Positions 13,306 to 24,651 of a stretch of 64,000 nucleotides of DNA are shown here, piece after piece (the stretch's first letter is position 1; every line of letters begins with the position of its first letter). The translations under genes were made by a program, and so were the position numbers. A model generated the notes under the pieces. It was not told the DNA's origin, ran no database searches, and was given only the letters and a program-made list of their open reading frames with translations. Origin of the DNA: Diplosphaera chodatii (taxonomy: Eukaryota; Chlorophyta; Trebouxiophyceae; Prasiolales; Stichococcaceae); NCBI GenBank assembly GCA_032358165.1, contig JAALGY010000034.1:558001-622000 (forward strand). The letters run 5' to 3'.

Positions 13306-16089
13306 TTAGCTGGCGACACGCTTCCTCAACACCAGCTTTGCCTCAGAGATCTTGAAGTGCGTCGATGCAGGCTGCACAGCCCGCAGACGTTGCCACATCT
13401 GTGTCATTCAAGCATTGAGGCATCAGTGGAATCGGCTGACATTGCACAGGAAAGGGTGTCCGTCCACCGAGTGTGTTAAGCTGCAACCATGCACAAGCGT
13501 ATGTGTTCTTATGTGATGTGTTTTACAGGACGGGCGGCACACATGCCGCACCTTCGCATCCAGCTTTACGTCCAGCTGAGGTGAGACATCCACGCGGACA
13601 AGGTTCAGGGCGGCGGTCGACCTCAGGATGCTTGTGACGCTTTCGTATGTCCTCCTGTTCAGGTCCGACCAGCTGCACGCATGGCGAGAGGATGTTGACC
13701 CTGACTCCTCGGTCTGAGCAATTGATGCTCTGTGCCAATAATTGCCATGCTCATGATGAAGTGAAGTCGAGCATGTGAAGTGCCTACTGATTGTGCACAG
13801 CAGTGAATATGGTTGTCAGCGCTCCAAGCACAGCCATCTGCACAAACGTATGTACCTGTATACATACTCTCCAACGTGCTCCGAGAGGCCAGGGCACCGC
13901 CTAAGTGTAGTGTTTCGTAGAGCGCTCACAAAGTCGTCCTTAGACAGCAGCAAATGTCCCCAGTCTGGTATGATGCTGTGAACATGGATACAAGTGTCAT
14001 GAAGCTTTGCTGCATGATTACGTTTCTTGTGGCACACATGGCTGACATCTCTGAGGGGCACATGTCGCGGCTGTGTTCTTGCCTGCCGTCATTGTTGTAG
14101 ACAGGCTGGCTGCAGTTTAGCTCTCGTGCCCAACCAGCAACCTACAGCTACAGAGAAGGGACAGTTCGAATTGATGTGCAAGGACGGCATCAATGAAGTA
14201 CATTCTCACGACGACTGCAGGCAGCAGGCAAGGAGAATGTCAGGGTGCTGACACCATATCAGGATGTAAATGGTGCCCGCGGCTGCTCTGCCAGCTGGGG
14301 TACCAGGAGATGTAGAAGAGTCCACCGTGACGCAGCAGCCGCGCAGCTTCTGACACGTACAGCTGCATGGCAAGGGTGCCATAGTAGCACAAGCCTGACA
14401 CATGTCGCCATAGTCAAAAGCAAGGCTTTCGTCATGCGGCGTGGTGTGCTGACTACTGCCTATACAAATAAACTGGTTGACATCACCTCACTTCCAGATC
14501 CAGCACATGTTCCAGTATGTTCATGCTGACGACTGTGTTGAAACTTTCGTCCGGAAATGGAAGGCGATCTTGGCCAGAGCCGAACACAAAGGCCGTGTTG
14601 TTGCTTGTGACATAGTCCGCTGGCTTCCCGACGACGTTGAACCCAGTGATGAACCCCTTTGCATAGCGTCCGATCTGTATCATCTGAGCACCTACATATT
14701 AACACCATCCAGCGTTGCTCAAGCCCTGGCAGAGTAACTGTGCTGCGCTTGAGACGATCTACGCACACAAAGCATCAGCCTTGCTGTCGAATACCTGTCG
14801 GATCTCCTCCATAGTCCAGTACATTGCCAAGCGGCAGCCGGTCTGCCAACAGGTCGTCGACTGTGGCGCCGCCGTCTGTGAGGCAGTCGATGCCGCTGTG
14901 CCAGTGTCTGGGGATGCCCTGGCCGTGAGCCGGGTAGCGCCACTGGCAGCAGGGGCAGATGTCCGACCAAGTTGGGTCGTCGTCATAAACAGCCTGCACC
15001 CAGCACACCGGCTGCGGACCAGGTTACAATCAGTGAGATTGGCACAGCGCATGCAGCAAATTACCTGAGCCATCGAGTGCAAGCAAACTCCTGTTGAATG
15101 GCTGTTATCAGCCGCTATGCAAAAGTACAGAGTAAGCAGACCTTCATCAGCATCAGGAAGTTTCTGAGGTTCAGCCGCTGGTAGGTGGCCAGAGCTTCTG
15201 ACGTTGCAGGACCTGAGTGGGGTTGCTGGACAGCAGCCACAGCCTGGAGGGTTTTCGAAACATGCAGGACGCCTGCAACACAGAGGGGCCGGCACAAACT
15301 TATGGCTGCACAACCATTGTATTATGACATGTGAAACTACGTACCAGCCTGCACAGCCACATACGACAGAAGGGTCGCCACGCAGAAGCGGGTGGTTACT
15401 TACCATCTGCGGGTGCGGCCTTAATGCGATGGTTGGTGATGCCAGTGGCCTTGCAGGTCGCCTTTGCTGATGTCAGGGCTGGCACAAGGTAGACCGGTGG
15501 CGCATCCGCTGTGCCGCCCAGCAGGTATGCAGGACCAGGGCAGGTGGCGGATTGCGGCACCTTGCCTGCTGCAAGTAACATACATGAATTTGAGGCCGAA
15601 GAATAATTTGGCCACAGTTTGCAGTGTTGCTGTGTCTGTTGTAGGGCTACGCCTATCGCTGTGCTGTACAGGAGTTTTTGACAGAATCGACACTGTGCCA
15701 GGCGCACCTGTCCCCGCTGTGCGATTGCTTGCGCCACCACTGACCGCAGCCCCCTCTGGCATTGGCTGCTGGTCGTGCGGTGCGATAGGTAGCAAGTCTG
15801 CAGGCACCAACCTGAAAAGCATCATGGCTGCAATGACATTGCGTTGTGCACAGGAACTATAAGAGACACCCTATGATTGCGTGCAACAACATTGGCAAAG
15901 CTGCTCTGGCAGCGCAACCGAGCCAGCAATGGAATCCCGCGCACAGTGTACTGCAGACCACGCTATCGAGGCACAAGCAATGCACAGGACCAGCTGAGCG
16001 ACCGCGGACTGTCTGGTGAAGTGCTGGTACGATCTCAAGCTTATGCCCCTCAGCCTACTGGCAACTGCATGCATGTGCTGCTGCATCAC
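13306..16089 (-). CDS. Membrane-anchored class I SAM-dependent methyltransferase, copy 2
   Basis: Tandem paralog of the gene at 9997-12664 with parallel exon boundaries. N-terminal exon near 15.9-16.09 kb encodes a basic stretch then a hydrophobic segment (SAVAQLVLCIACASIAWSAV), a probable signal anchor; several in-frame Met make the exact start uncertain. The stem has GPAYLLGGTADAPPVYLVPA, matching the shared stem of copy 1. The core reads WSDICPCCQWRYP, GNVLDYGGDPTG (motif I variant), DRLPFPDESFNTVVSMNILE and AARLLRHGGLFYISWYPSWQ. The C-terminal half reads SIIPDWGHLLLSKDDF and ends FKISEAKLVLRKRVAS then TAA. The ICPCC insertion is richer in Cys than copy 1. The intron at 13976-14082 has a GC donor. 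Substrate unknown. It diverges from the cellulase-like gene downstream of 16.8 kb. Confidence 0.83.
13976..14082 (-). other. GC-AG intron in methyltransferase copy 2
   Basis: Exon end AATGACGGCAG is followed by GCAAGAAC; the acceptor TTCACAG precedes CATCATACCAG, giving NNDGSIIPDW. In copy 1 the same junction has a normal donor (GACGGCAG|GTGGAC). Confidence 0.8.
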
Positions 16090-16831
16090 AGCAGGCCCGC
16101 CAGCAGTTTAACTACCAGCCAGTGCTGTCAGTGCTCTGAGCTTTGAGTGATCAGCGTGAACCAGCACATAAAAGCAGCAACATGAACTATGGCTCGCAAA
16201 GCATAAACACTGTCACAGGCTGGACGGCTGGCTAGCTCTGAAGATGATTACATTAATTGTGCGCATGTCGTCACTGCAATGGTCTGCAGAACCATGCATG
16301 TGCGTGTATGCAGCGACAGCTCTTTCAGACGTTGGTTCACACGATTTATGCATGATAAGGCAGGCATTTTTGGGTGGCCCACGGTAACGCTTTGTGCATT
16401 GTAGACATGATCTTCGTCCGACATGAGCCAGGTCAGACATGAGCCAGTCATCAGCAGCAGAAGCACCCACCTCGTAGTCAATCGCTCAATCCTGATGATG
16501 CTCAACACTATTACAACTGCACGCAAGCATAAATATACCATCGCTGCTATGCTGCTGTGTCGCTGGGTGTGTTGCATGGAAACGTATGAGCTCACTCCCC
16601 GCTGGATGCTGTACATTTTATGAGGCACCCTGCAGCAGTCTGGGCCCGTTCGTACCCTGGGACGTAGCGAGCTTGTAGCATTGAAGCGTGCCATGCGTTC
16701 CTGAGCAATGCAAACCCCACCAAGGACGACACACTGATCAGTAGCTTGCATTTAGAAGGCGCAGCAGCATTGGGTTGCCAAACGGCGGGCAAATCGGCGG
16801 ATGGTCGGTCACCAATACTGTCTACCAGGCA
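16090..16831. other. Divergent intergenic region (methyltransferase copy 2 / cellulase-like gene)
   Basis: About 740 bases between a minus-strand and a plus-strand start, so it probably carries both promoters. I found no coding exon and no motif I can name. If the cellulase-like gene starts later than 16832 this region is longer. Confidence 0.4.
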
Positions 16832-19800
16832 ATGCAGCAGCTGCGCAGGGGATGCCATGTGCTGCTGGTTTGCTGTTACCTCATCCTCACTGTGGTCGTC
16901 TGCCAGGTGCGGACATCGCTGAAAAGTCAGTGCCGCCTGCTGCAGTTGTTATCGGCCACTGGTACCGCGCACATGTGTGGGATCCCTGCACAGCCTGCTG
17001 CCACACAGTAACCACTGCTTACCACGTAGATACGAATGGTCTCTCAGAAACGTGCCGTTGATGCGTTCAGGAAGGAAGTGGCGGCGGCGCACCTGAGAGT
17101 GCCATGTGCGCGCATGAGCCTGACGCCTGCGCCATGCTGCCGATCGCCATCTGCGCAGACGGTGGGTGCAGCACATGAAGACCCCATGCCCATGCACAAC
17201 GGTCCAGTATCCCCACGCACATACTCAACATGGTGCTGCTGAGCACGTGCTCAGCAATGTGAGCACCTGGTACAGGTGATACTTATCACTTATTCGATAT
17301 CTATTTTTTTTAACATTAAAGTATATTTCATATGAAACTCAAAACCGACACCAGGTTCATGGCTGTGGGTCGTCGTGCCGGCAGCATGTGCATTGTGCCG
17401 ACCAACGTGTGGGTTTGTCATAGGCGTATCCCTATGCGTGGGCGGCCAGCGGCGCCTGCTCACTGGCGTCAACTACTTCGGCTTCGAGGTGAGGTCACAT
17501 GATTTGGCTGATGGCGGCTGCCATTGGGCAGCAGTCATATTCAACCGAGCATGTGCAATGCCCCGTGTGGCTGTTCCTCTCTGCCGCATTCTGGCTGCAG
17601 CTTTCACCTGGAAGGATGCTGTCAGTGGCTGCCTGCAGCTGCCGTGGTCCACCATGGTCGATGGCTTCTATGCCGGGCCAACGGCACTATCACTGGGTGG
17701 GCACATTGCATGCCGTCGCCCCTTCATGCATTATACAATCACAGTTACATGTGCAAGGGGTTCACAACATGACACACGGGATCGTTCAATGCCATGCTGC
17801 AGACTTTGTGAACATCATCCGCCGCGTCAAGCTGCTAGGCTTCAACGCTATAAGGCTACCGTTCTCCATGAAGGTCCGCTACTTCCACAATGCTGGAAGA
17901 CTTTGCAGTTCTGCCCTGAGCTGCTTATATGCAGCGCACACCCTGGTACTGCTGTCTGCCCAGGCCATGTTTGACTCGGAGCCCAAGAACTACAACACCT
18001 GGTGCCCCTACTTCCCTGACCGCTACTCCAATCCGACAGTGGACGACATCCTGCGCAGCGTTACGCCCCCCGGCATGGAGGTGTCCAAAGGTGGGCGTGA
18101 CACCAGCACTGGCTAATGGACTGCTGCTGCTGGCAAGCCGCTCACAAACTTGAGCGCCAAGGCCAGCAGTCTGGATTTCTTTTCGGTTGATCTTACACGC
18201 TCATGCCTGCACATGCATGCTGGCCTCCAATGTGTTATCTCATTGTGTCTGAGGCTGCGCACACTTCTCACATTCGACCGAAATTCATCAACTTTCTATT
18301 GGACTGTTAATCAGCATAGAGATGTACAATGAAAATGCAAGCATTTGTATTTTCGTTAGGACTTTGCTGTTCCCACGGCAGAGGTAGTAGCAGGCGCTGC
18401 TTGGTTTATTTTCCTGCCTGTGCACTGCAGGGGTGATCAACGGTACACAGGTGCGGCTGCCATATGAGCCGCCGGGCGCGCTGCTGCCCGACGGCTCATC
18501 CGGCGTGTGCAATGCGTACCTGCCCCACAAAGTGAACGGTGGGTGGTCACTTGGTCCGATTGACTTGGTGGCTGGCATAGCCAGTGCGTGCACAACCAAT
18601 GTTGCTACTGCTGAACCTGTTACTGTGCAAAAGGCTAGGCGGCCTGCTGATAATCCGCACATTGCCTCCACCAGCAGACCGCCAACTTCTGGACTTTAGC
18701 AGTATGATCATGTTGAATGCTTTGCCGGTCATGCAGGCAGCGACACGCTGGACCGCTTCATCTGGGTGCTGAGCTTCCTGGCGCGCAACGACTTTGTCAT
18801 CGTCCCGGTGGACCAGCTACAGTACGACGATGGTGTGCTCGTGGACCGGCACCTGTGGGGCAAGGTGGGCGACACTCCGTGTTGTCGAAAGGCAAGGCTG
18901 CGTCTGCAATGCATGACTTTAGATTGGTAGCGTGACTGTTGAGGCTTGCATGCCAGCTGCAAGCCTGGTGCCAGCTACGTCCGGATATGAAATTGGTGCT
19001 GGAACGCAGGCAAGCTTGTGTCGGTTGAGAAATGCAGAGGTGGTCCACGATCATGGAGCGGGTGGCGGCGGACCCCTGGGCCCGCAAGCGCGTCATGTTC
19101 GACATCCTGAACGAGCCCGACGCCAGGTTCATGCACGTGAGCTTCCCGTTCAGCCAGCTGCTTGCACATACAGGCATTTGCAGGTTGCATCATGTGTGCC
19201 TGGCGCAGCACCACGCAGTCTATGTGGCATCTGAACGTGTGCTCCATGCATACGCATGCTGACTCAGGCCTGGTTGCGGTTTGCTGCCTGTGAGCAGAGT
19301 CGGGAACATGTTGCATTTGTTGGATGCATTCTCTTGCAGTGGATGGCGTACAACGACCGAAATGGCACCTATGTGCCGTCCATTGGGGAGGTGTACCACA
19401 CCATCATGCGGCGCGGCCACGATATCAATTCAGGTGACAACATAAGTTATTTGTTTTGCCTTGTTGATAACAAACCGACAGCTGCACTGAACCTGGACTG
19501 GGCAGGAGAGGGCATCATTAGGTAAGATAATTGTTGTCAGTCCGTGTCCAAAACGGTGTGGCCGAAGCAAACGCATCGGCTACATAGCGCTAGCCTGGGG
19601 TGCCGCTGAGTCACACCACCACCGGCTGCTGCTGGCTATCCAACCCCCTCAGCTGACGGTGTGCATGTTTTGCGACTACAGAGGCGCTGTACCTGATAGA
19701 GGGCGCCGGGCAGGTGGGCCTGGGCCTCAGCTGGGGCGACGGCTACGCGCACCACCGTGCGCTGCTGGACTCGGCCAAGGCCATCAGCGACCCCTCCGAC

Positions 19801-22097
19801 TTCTTCGACAGCCTGGTGGGGTTGCAGCAAGCCGATACTGACAGTGCTGATCCTGTCACTGCAAAGGCCTTGCTAGAGTGCATCCTGCAGCTGGGTCAAC
19901 TTTCGTGGTTCGCAGTCCCAGGACAACAGCACAACCTGCCGTTGCTAGCCAGTGGTTGTTGAGTACCTGCCAGCTGCCCGATCAAGACTGGTATTCATGA
20001 GAGGGGGCAGGTGGGACCAGATGCACCGCCGTATGCCGGCAACATCATTCTGTCGCCGCATGTGTACCCCGCCAGCGTCATACCCCGCGGCTGCACGGGC
20101 AAGGGCCTGTGCAACAGGCTGTCCAACTCCTGGGGCCACCTCTCCGTCAAGGTAGAGCGGATCAACACTTCAGTGCTGCACTGATACTGCTGGAACCGTT
20201 CAGAGGATGAGCGTGTCGCAGGGTCACAGGCTGCTTGACGAGACTAGTGTAGCAGGCGCCAATGTAATCCGTGAATAGCTACACTCTTTCACAGGGCTAC
20301 TGCAAGAATGGCCACTGCCGCCGCTTCCCGGTGCTGGTCGGCGAGATCGGCAGCCGGCTGCGGGACTGCCGCAACCCCTGCAACAACCGGGAGCCAACGT
20401 GCATGGAGCTGGAGCTGCAGGCAGGCAGATTGACCGTAGCATGTGACGTGGTAGAGTCACAGGACAACGACGACCAGGCTTCAAGCCAACTGCCTGAGAT
20501 GGCCATGCCCAGCACTGCTGCAGCTGCGGAGGGTTGATGCCCTGGTCCCACCCTCACACCTCAAATGATTGTACGATTGGCGGTCTTTCCGATGAATGGT
20601 ACTGTCGCATTCTGCGCATTCGTGGCTTGCCAACATCACGCACCATGACAGCTTTGGTCCACTCAATGCGCAGACGATGGAGGACCTGGCGAGCTACCTG
20701 ATGACGGACGACTATTGGCACGCCGCGGTGGCCGGCTGGATGTGGTGGGCCTGGAACCCCAACAGCATTGACACCGGCGGCATTGTGAGGCACCCCTGTC
20801 ATCCATGCCTATTAGGGAGGAGCGGCATCTGATGCATGTCCAGTTGCCGTCACACCCAGCCTGCTTGAGCGTCACCATGTGCAGCAAGCGCTGACAATAG
20901 CAGTAGACATTTAAGCAGACTGTGCGCTGATCCTCATCAAGGTTGCTGCCTGCAGTTGGAGGACGAGTGGAGCAGCATCCACTGGGAGAAGGTGGAGTAC
21001 ATGACGCGCATCGGCCTGCGCCCCTGGTGGGTGATGAGCTTGCGCTTGCCTCATTCTGGACATCTGTTTTGCGCTTCATTTATTGTGTTGGGCTACCGAG
21101 CAGTTTTACGCTGAGCGGCAGCGTGACTTATTAGCATGGCTGCGTGGGTGAACTATTTTTTAGTAAAAAAGTTTGAAAAATATTGTTAGAATAAGTTTCA
21201 AGCATACAAATCTATAAGAGATTTGACAATGCTAATCAAATAATAATAATAATAATAATAATAATAATCAACACGACTGGCTCGCATCCTCTGGGTCCAG
21301 GTACTCGGCATCGTGCGCTGGCGGCGTCTGCCCCGCGGCGCCGCTGGACACCAGTCCCCTACAGGGCTGCCGCACCTGCAGGTGGTCTGCGGGCGCCAAA
21401 ACATATACTGAGTGCCTCCTCTCGCCTAGCTGCATGGCCTGGCCAGCACCATGGAAATGATGGAGGACGTGTTAGCTATGGCCTTCGTGGGCCACCACGC
21501 CGCACTGGACACGCCTGCACCAAAGTCGTCTGCGCTTCTGGCGTGCAACGTCATGGCATTTTGCCCCAAGGCAACTGCGGGTTTGCACGTGCAGCGCCGA
21601 GGAGCTGTCGGTGGCCATAGACAACACGGAGACGCCCTTTGGGCGGCTGCCATGGACAGAGGAGCGCTGCCCCTACGTGTCCGACCACAAATGCTGCTTC
21701 CAGCCCTTGGATGTGCGCACCACTGGAGGCTGCTTCAGCCGCAGCCAGCTGGATTGCAATGAGGATACTCCGATTCCAAGCAGTGGCACACATATATGAT
21801 GCCTTGCCAGATACAAGTGGATGTTGCTGCAAAAGACGCTGGACTGCCAGCACATGACAGGCTTCGTGTTCTGGCCTGCAGTGCGACGGCATCTGCGAGC
21901 CCAACTCGGCTTGCCCTGTGCCCGTGTTTCCGGCGCGGCCGCCGCTGCCGCCGTACAAGCTGGAGGTGCAACGACTGCCCCGCCTTGCTGAGATTCCGCA
22001 GCAGGCAGCGGCCAGCTCTGCTATGTGCTTTGCATTTGGTGCAATCACGGCTGCAGCGAGTGCGGCTGCTGTAATACTGGTGGTTGAACTGCTATAA
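16832..22097 (+). CDS. GH5 cellulase-like enzyme with Cys-rich C-terminal domain and hydrophobic tail
   Basis: Glycoside hydrolase family 5, endoglucanase-like: retaining cleavage of beta-glucan. Recognised exons in order carry RRLLTGVNYFGFE (about 17450-17489), MVDGFYAGPTALSLG, LLGFNAIRLPFSMK (to 17873), YPHKVNG-type loop, FLARNDFVIVPVDQLQYDDG, VMFDILNEPDARFM (acid/base Glu, about 19110), LSWGDGYAH, NIILSPHVYPASVIP, FPVLVGEIGSRL (nucleophile Glu, about 20340), AVAGWMWWAWNPNSIDTGG and LEDEWSSIHWEKV. A Cys-rich module follows (CAGGVCPAAP, RCPYVSDHKCC, CDGICEPNSACPV) and the protein ends in a hydrophobic stretch (AAASAAAVILVVELL) before TAA, so it is probably anchored by its tail. The first exon (MQQLRRGCHVLLVCCYLIL, signal-like) is a tentative start; how it joins the 17.45 kb exon is unresolved. 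The donor after 20430 appears to be GC (CTGCAG|GCAGGC). Confidence 0.82.
17285..17345. other. AT-rich patch upstream of a cellulase exon
   Basis: A short, strongly AT-rich run with a stretch of eight or nine T, in contrast to the GC-rich surroundings. It lies before the exon carrying GVNYFGFE, so it is either promoter or intron. It resembles in composition the AT-rich island at 21150-21270. Confidence 0.5.
21150..21268. repeat. AT-rich island with (AAT)10 microsatellite in an intron of the cellulase-like gene
   Basis: Ten perfect AAT units at 21239-21268 preceded by about 90 bases of AT-rich sequence with A and T runs. It lies between the exon ending RIGLRPWW and the Cys-rich exon, so it is intronic. 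Confidence 0.85.
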
Positions 22098-22593
22098 TCT
22101 CGCCATAGCGACTTTAAGTCTCATGGCACAATGCTAGATGCAACATGATTAGTGAGCAGTGACGCTGGTGGCGGTGATAGAACACACGCACGGGATTTCG
22201 GATAATTTGCGCATCATGACATGTACAGATGCCCAAGTCGTGCATTGCATCCACTTATTTTAGTCCGATCGATCCTGACCAGTCTCAGCAAACGGATGCG
22301 TGGCCCTTAGTCAGACAGAATGACAGATGACGTCCCAGGCTGCATAGGGAGTCAATCTTACAAGCAGATCCAGCACGGGTTGGTGTTGTCCCAGTCAAGT
22401 TTGAAAACGGTGTTGACGAGGCCCTGCAGCATCAAGCATGCCCTGCATCGTCACCCTGAAGCTCTTGTCACCAGGAAAGTTGCATACCCTGCACCAACCA
22501 TCGGACATCATGGCATGCGTGTTGGAACGCCTGCGTGTCATAAGACTGCAAGCAACCCGCTGTTAGCAATCCTAGCAAAAAGTCCTTTCAACG
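22098..22593. other. Intergenic stretch before the first GT77-like gene
   Basis: An open stretch from 22320 exists but has no recognisable protein and no splice link to the next gene, so I read this as 3' flank plus promoter. Confidence 0.45.
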
Positions 22594-24542
22594 ATGAACT
22601 CGGTGCCGTCAAAGGGCTGCGTGATGGGCACGGCTGTTGCCACCCTGCTGTGCGTTGCGCTGATCACCACTGCACGGTGGATGGCACCAGAAGTGCTGCC
22701 GCAGCTGCATCTCGCAGGCCAGTTGCTGCCCAGGAGCCTCCCGACCCCGCTGCAGCCTGCACCGCCTATCCAGCACGAGCTGCTGCAGGCCGTACGGCAC
22801 GCAGCATCACCAGCAGGCGGCGTCTTCCTAGCAGTGAGTCCCCTGCATGTGCGGCAGCAAGAGCGCAGTAGTGCATGCCCTTGCTTCCAGCATGTCACCG
22901 TGCTTCCCAGCACTGGCCATGCAAGCAACAGCACTCCTGGTCCAGGCTCATCAGCAGTTGTTCGATGTTGAGATGCTCAACAAGCATGCGGCACTTCTTA
23001 CTGCTGTGCAGGCGGGCGGGAAGTCCAACGTGATGTACGAGCTGCCGCTGCTGGTGCGCAGCATGCGGCTGGTGGAGAGCGCCGACCTGTCAAAGCACCT
23101 GGTGGTGGTGTGCAACAACGACGCGGCGCTCAGCGCGTGCCGCCGCCTGCACGGCAACTGCCTGGTGGACGACTGGGCCACCACAGCCAGCGCGGCGCTC
23201 GTGGTGACGGACGACGAGCACCACAGCTGGTCGACGGCGGGCTTCAACAAGGCCAACTGGCGGCGGCGGGAGCTGCTGAACGACATCGTTCAGCAGGTGT
23301 GCATGTTTCGTGCTGCTGCAGCTGTCGAGCTGCAAGCCTCAAGTCCCTTGAAGCACCACCACTGCTGTTCCAGATTTTGTTGACGCAGCATGCACATGCA
23401 GCCGTGCGAATGGTTCCGAGCCTCTGCTAGCTGTGTATGCAGGGGTTCAGGGTCGTATCTCTGGACATGGGTGCGTGGCTGCCTTCATGACCTGATGCTT
23501 CCTGCTCATCCATCAAGCCAGCGTGTCTATCGCCTGCTGCTGCCACTTCCTTCTGCTGCATGCGGCACCACTTTGCCAGCTCTCGGTACACATTTTGACA
23601 CATGTGGCTGCATTGCTGCAGACATTGTCCTGTTCAGAGACCCTATGAACCCTGCCAACAATCCACTGGCAGAAGCCGACGTCTACATGTCCATAGATGC
23701 TGCGCCTGGTCGGAACGCACCAGCTGGAAACGTGAACACTGGCATGATAGGCATGCGGGACGGGCCTGCGGTGAGCTACATTGGTCAGCTGGGCGACCGC
23801 ATGCAGGCTGTGAGGATATTTGTGTATGTTGTGTCCTTGGTCTCTATCTGCTGCAAAGTGCTGCAAAGGTAGCCTGCTATGTCGTCACGTGCACAGTTTC
23901 CTTTTTTGCAGTGCCCCAAGATTGCACCTTCTTATCAGTTCTCCAGGGCTGCTATGCACCGTGCAGGCCAGAGCGTTCATGGATGCTTGGCTTGGCGGCC
24001 TGACCAATTTGACAGCAGACGATGCAGTGCCCTGGGAACAGCAAGCAGCAACTATGCTTCTGAATAGCAGGGCAGATCTGCGTGCGTCCGTGAGGTTGCT
24101 CAACGCCAGCTACCTCCCCAGTCTGTGAGTGCCACTTATTGGCCTACTTGTGGCATAGTCCTGCACTGCTATGTGTTATTGTCGACCAATCAACCAAAGG
24201 AGCCTGATTCAGCACCAGCATGCACTCTCCAGTGCTCCAACATAGGATGCTTGTTTGCAAGGTCACTTCATGATCAGGTTGCCAATTGTGGTCTCTCTAC
24301 GTGCCTTGCACAGGTGCAACGTAGACTACGGCACACGACAAGGGTTGCCCAGCCAAGACGCCTTCGAGGATGCTTTTGCTGCCAAGAGTACAGGCAACGG
24401 CGCATGGGACACTGTGCTGGGCTTTCATGTGCCATGTTGCATCAACACACGGCCGACGCCAAACACTTGCAAGCGGTATGTAGAGGGTGCGCTCAATGCT
24501 TGGCTTCATCACTGTAACATCACACGGTGGCAGCCACCATAG
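22594..24542 (+). CDS. Type II membrane GT77-like glycosyltransferase (PF03407 type), copy 1
   Basis: Nucleotide-sugar transferase of the PF03407 type used by GT77 enzymes, which in plants include extensin arabinosyltransferases; expected in the Golgi. The start gives a short N-terminus then one membrane segment (GTAVATLLCVALITTA). The second exon begins AGGKSNVMYELPLLVRSM and carries HLVVVCNND and FNKANWRRRELLNDIVQQ. A 28-base microexon (23443-23470) encodes GFRVVSLDM; its last base joins the next exon to make DMDIVLFRDP, the metal-binding DxD motif. Next come VNTGMIGMRDGP and WEQQAATMLL, and the C-terminus has CNVDYG, LGFHVPCCINTRP and RWQPP then TAG. Copy 2 at 32010-34158 is close in sequence and exon plan. 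Donor sugar is inferred, not shown. Confidence 0.88.
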
Positions 24543-24556
24543 CAGTGGTCACCGTC

Positions 24557-24561
24557 TGTAA
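24557..24561 (+). terminator. Putative polyadenylation signal TGTAA
   Basis: TGTAA, the usual green-algal polyadenylation element, lies 15 bases after the stop of the first GT77-like gene. That is very close, so it is a candidate only. Confidence 0.35.
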
Positions 24562-24651
24562 TACAACAAGGAAGCGCCTTGCAGAAGCTTACATCCATGC
24601 AGCTTGATGCCAAAGCTGCTTGACGTTGCAACTTGCCAAGTGCAATGTCCG

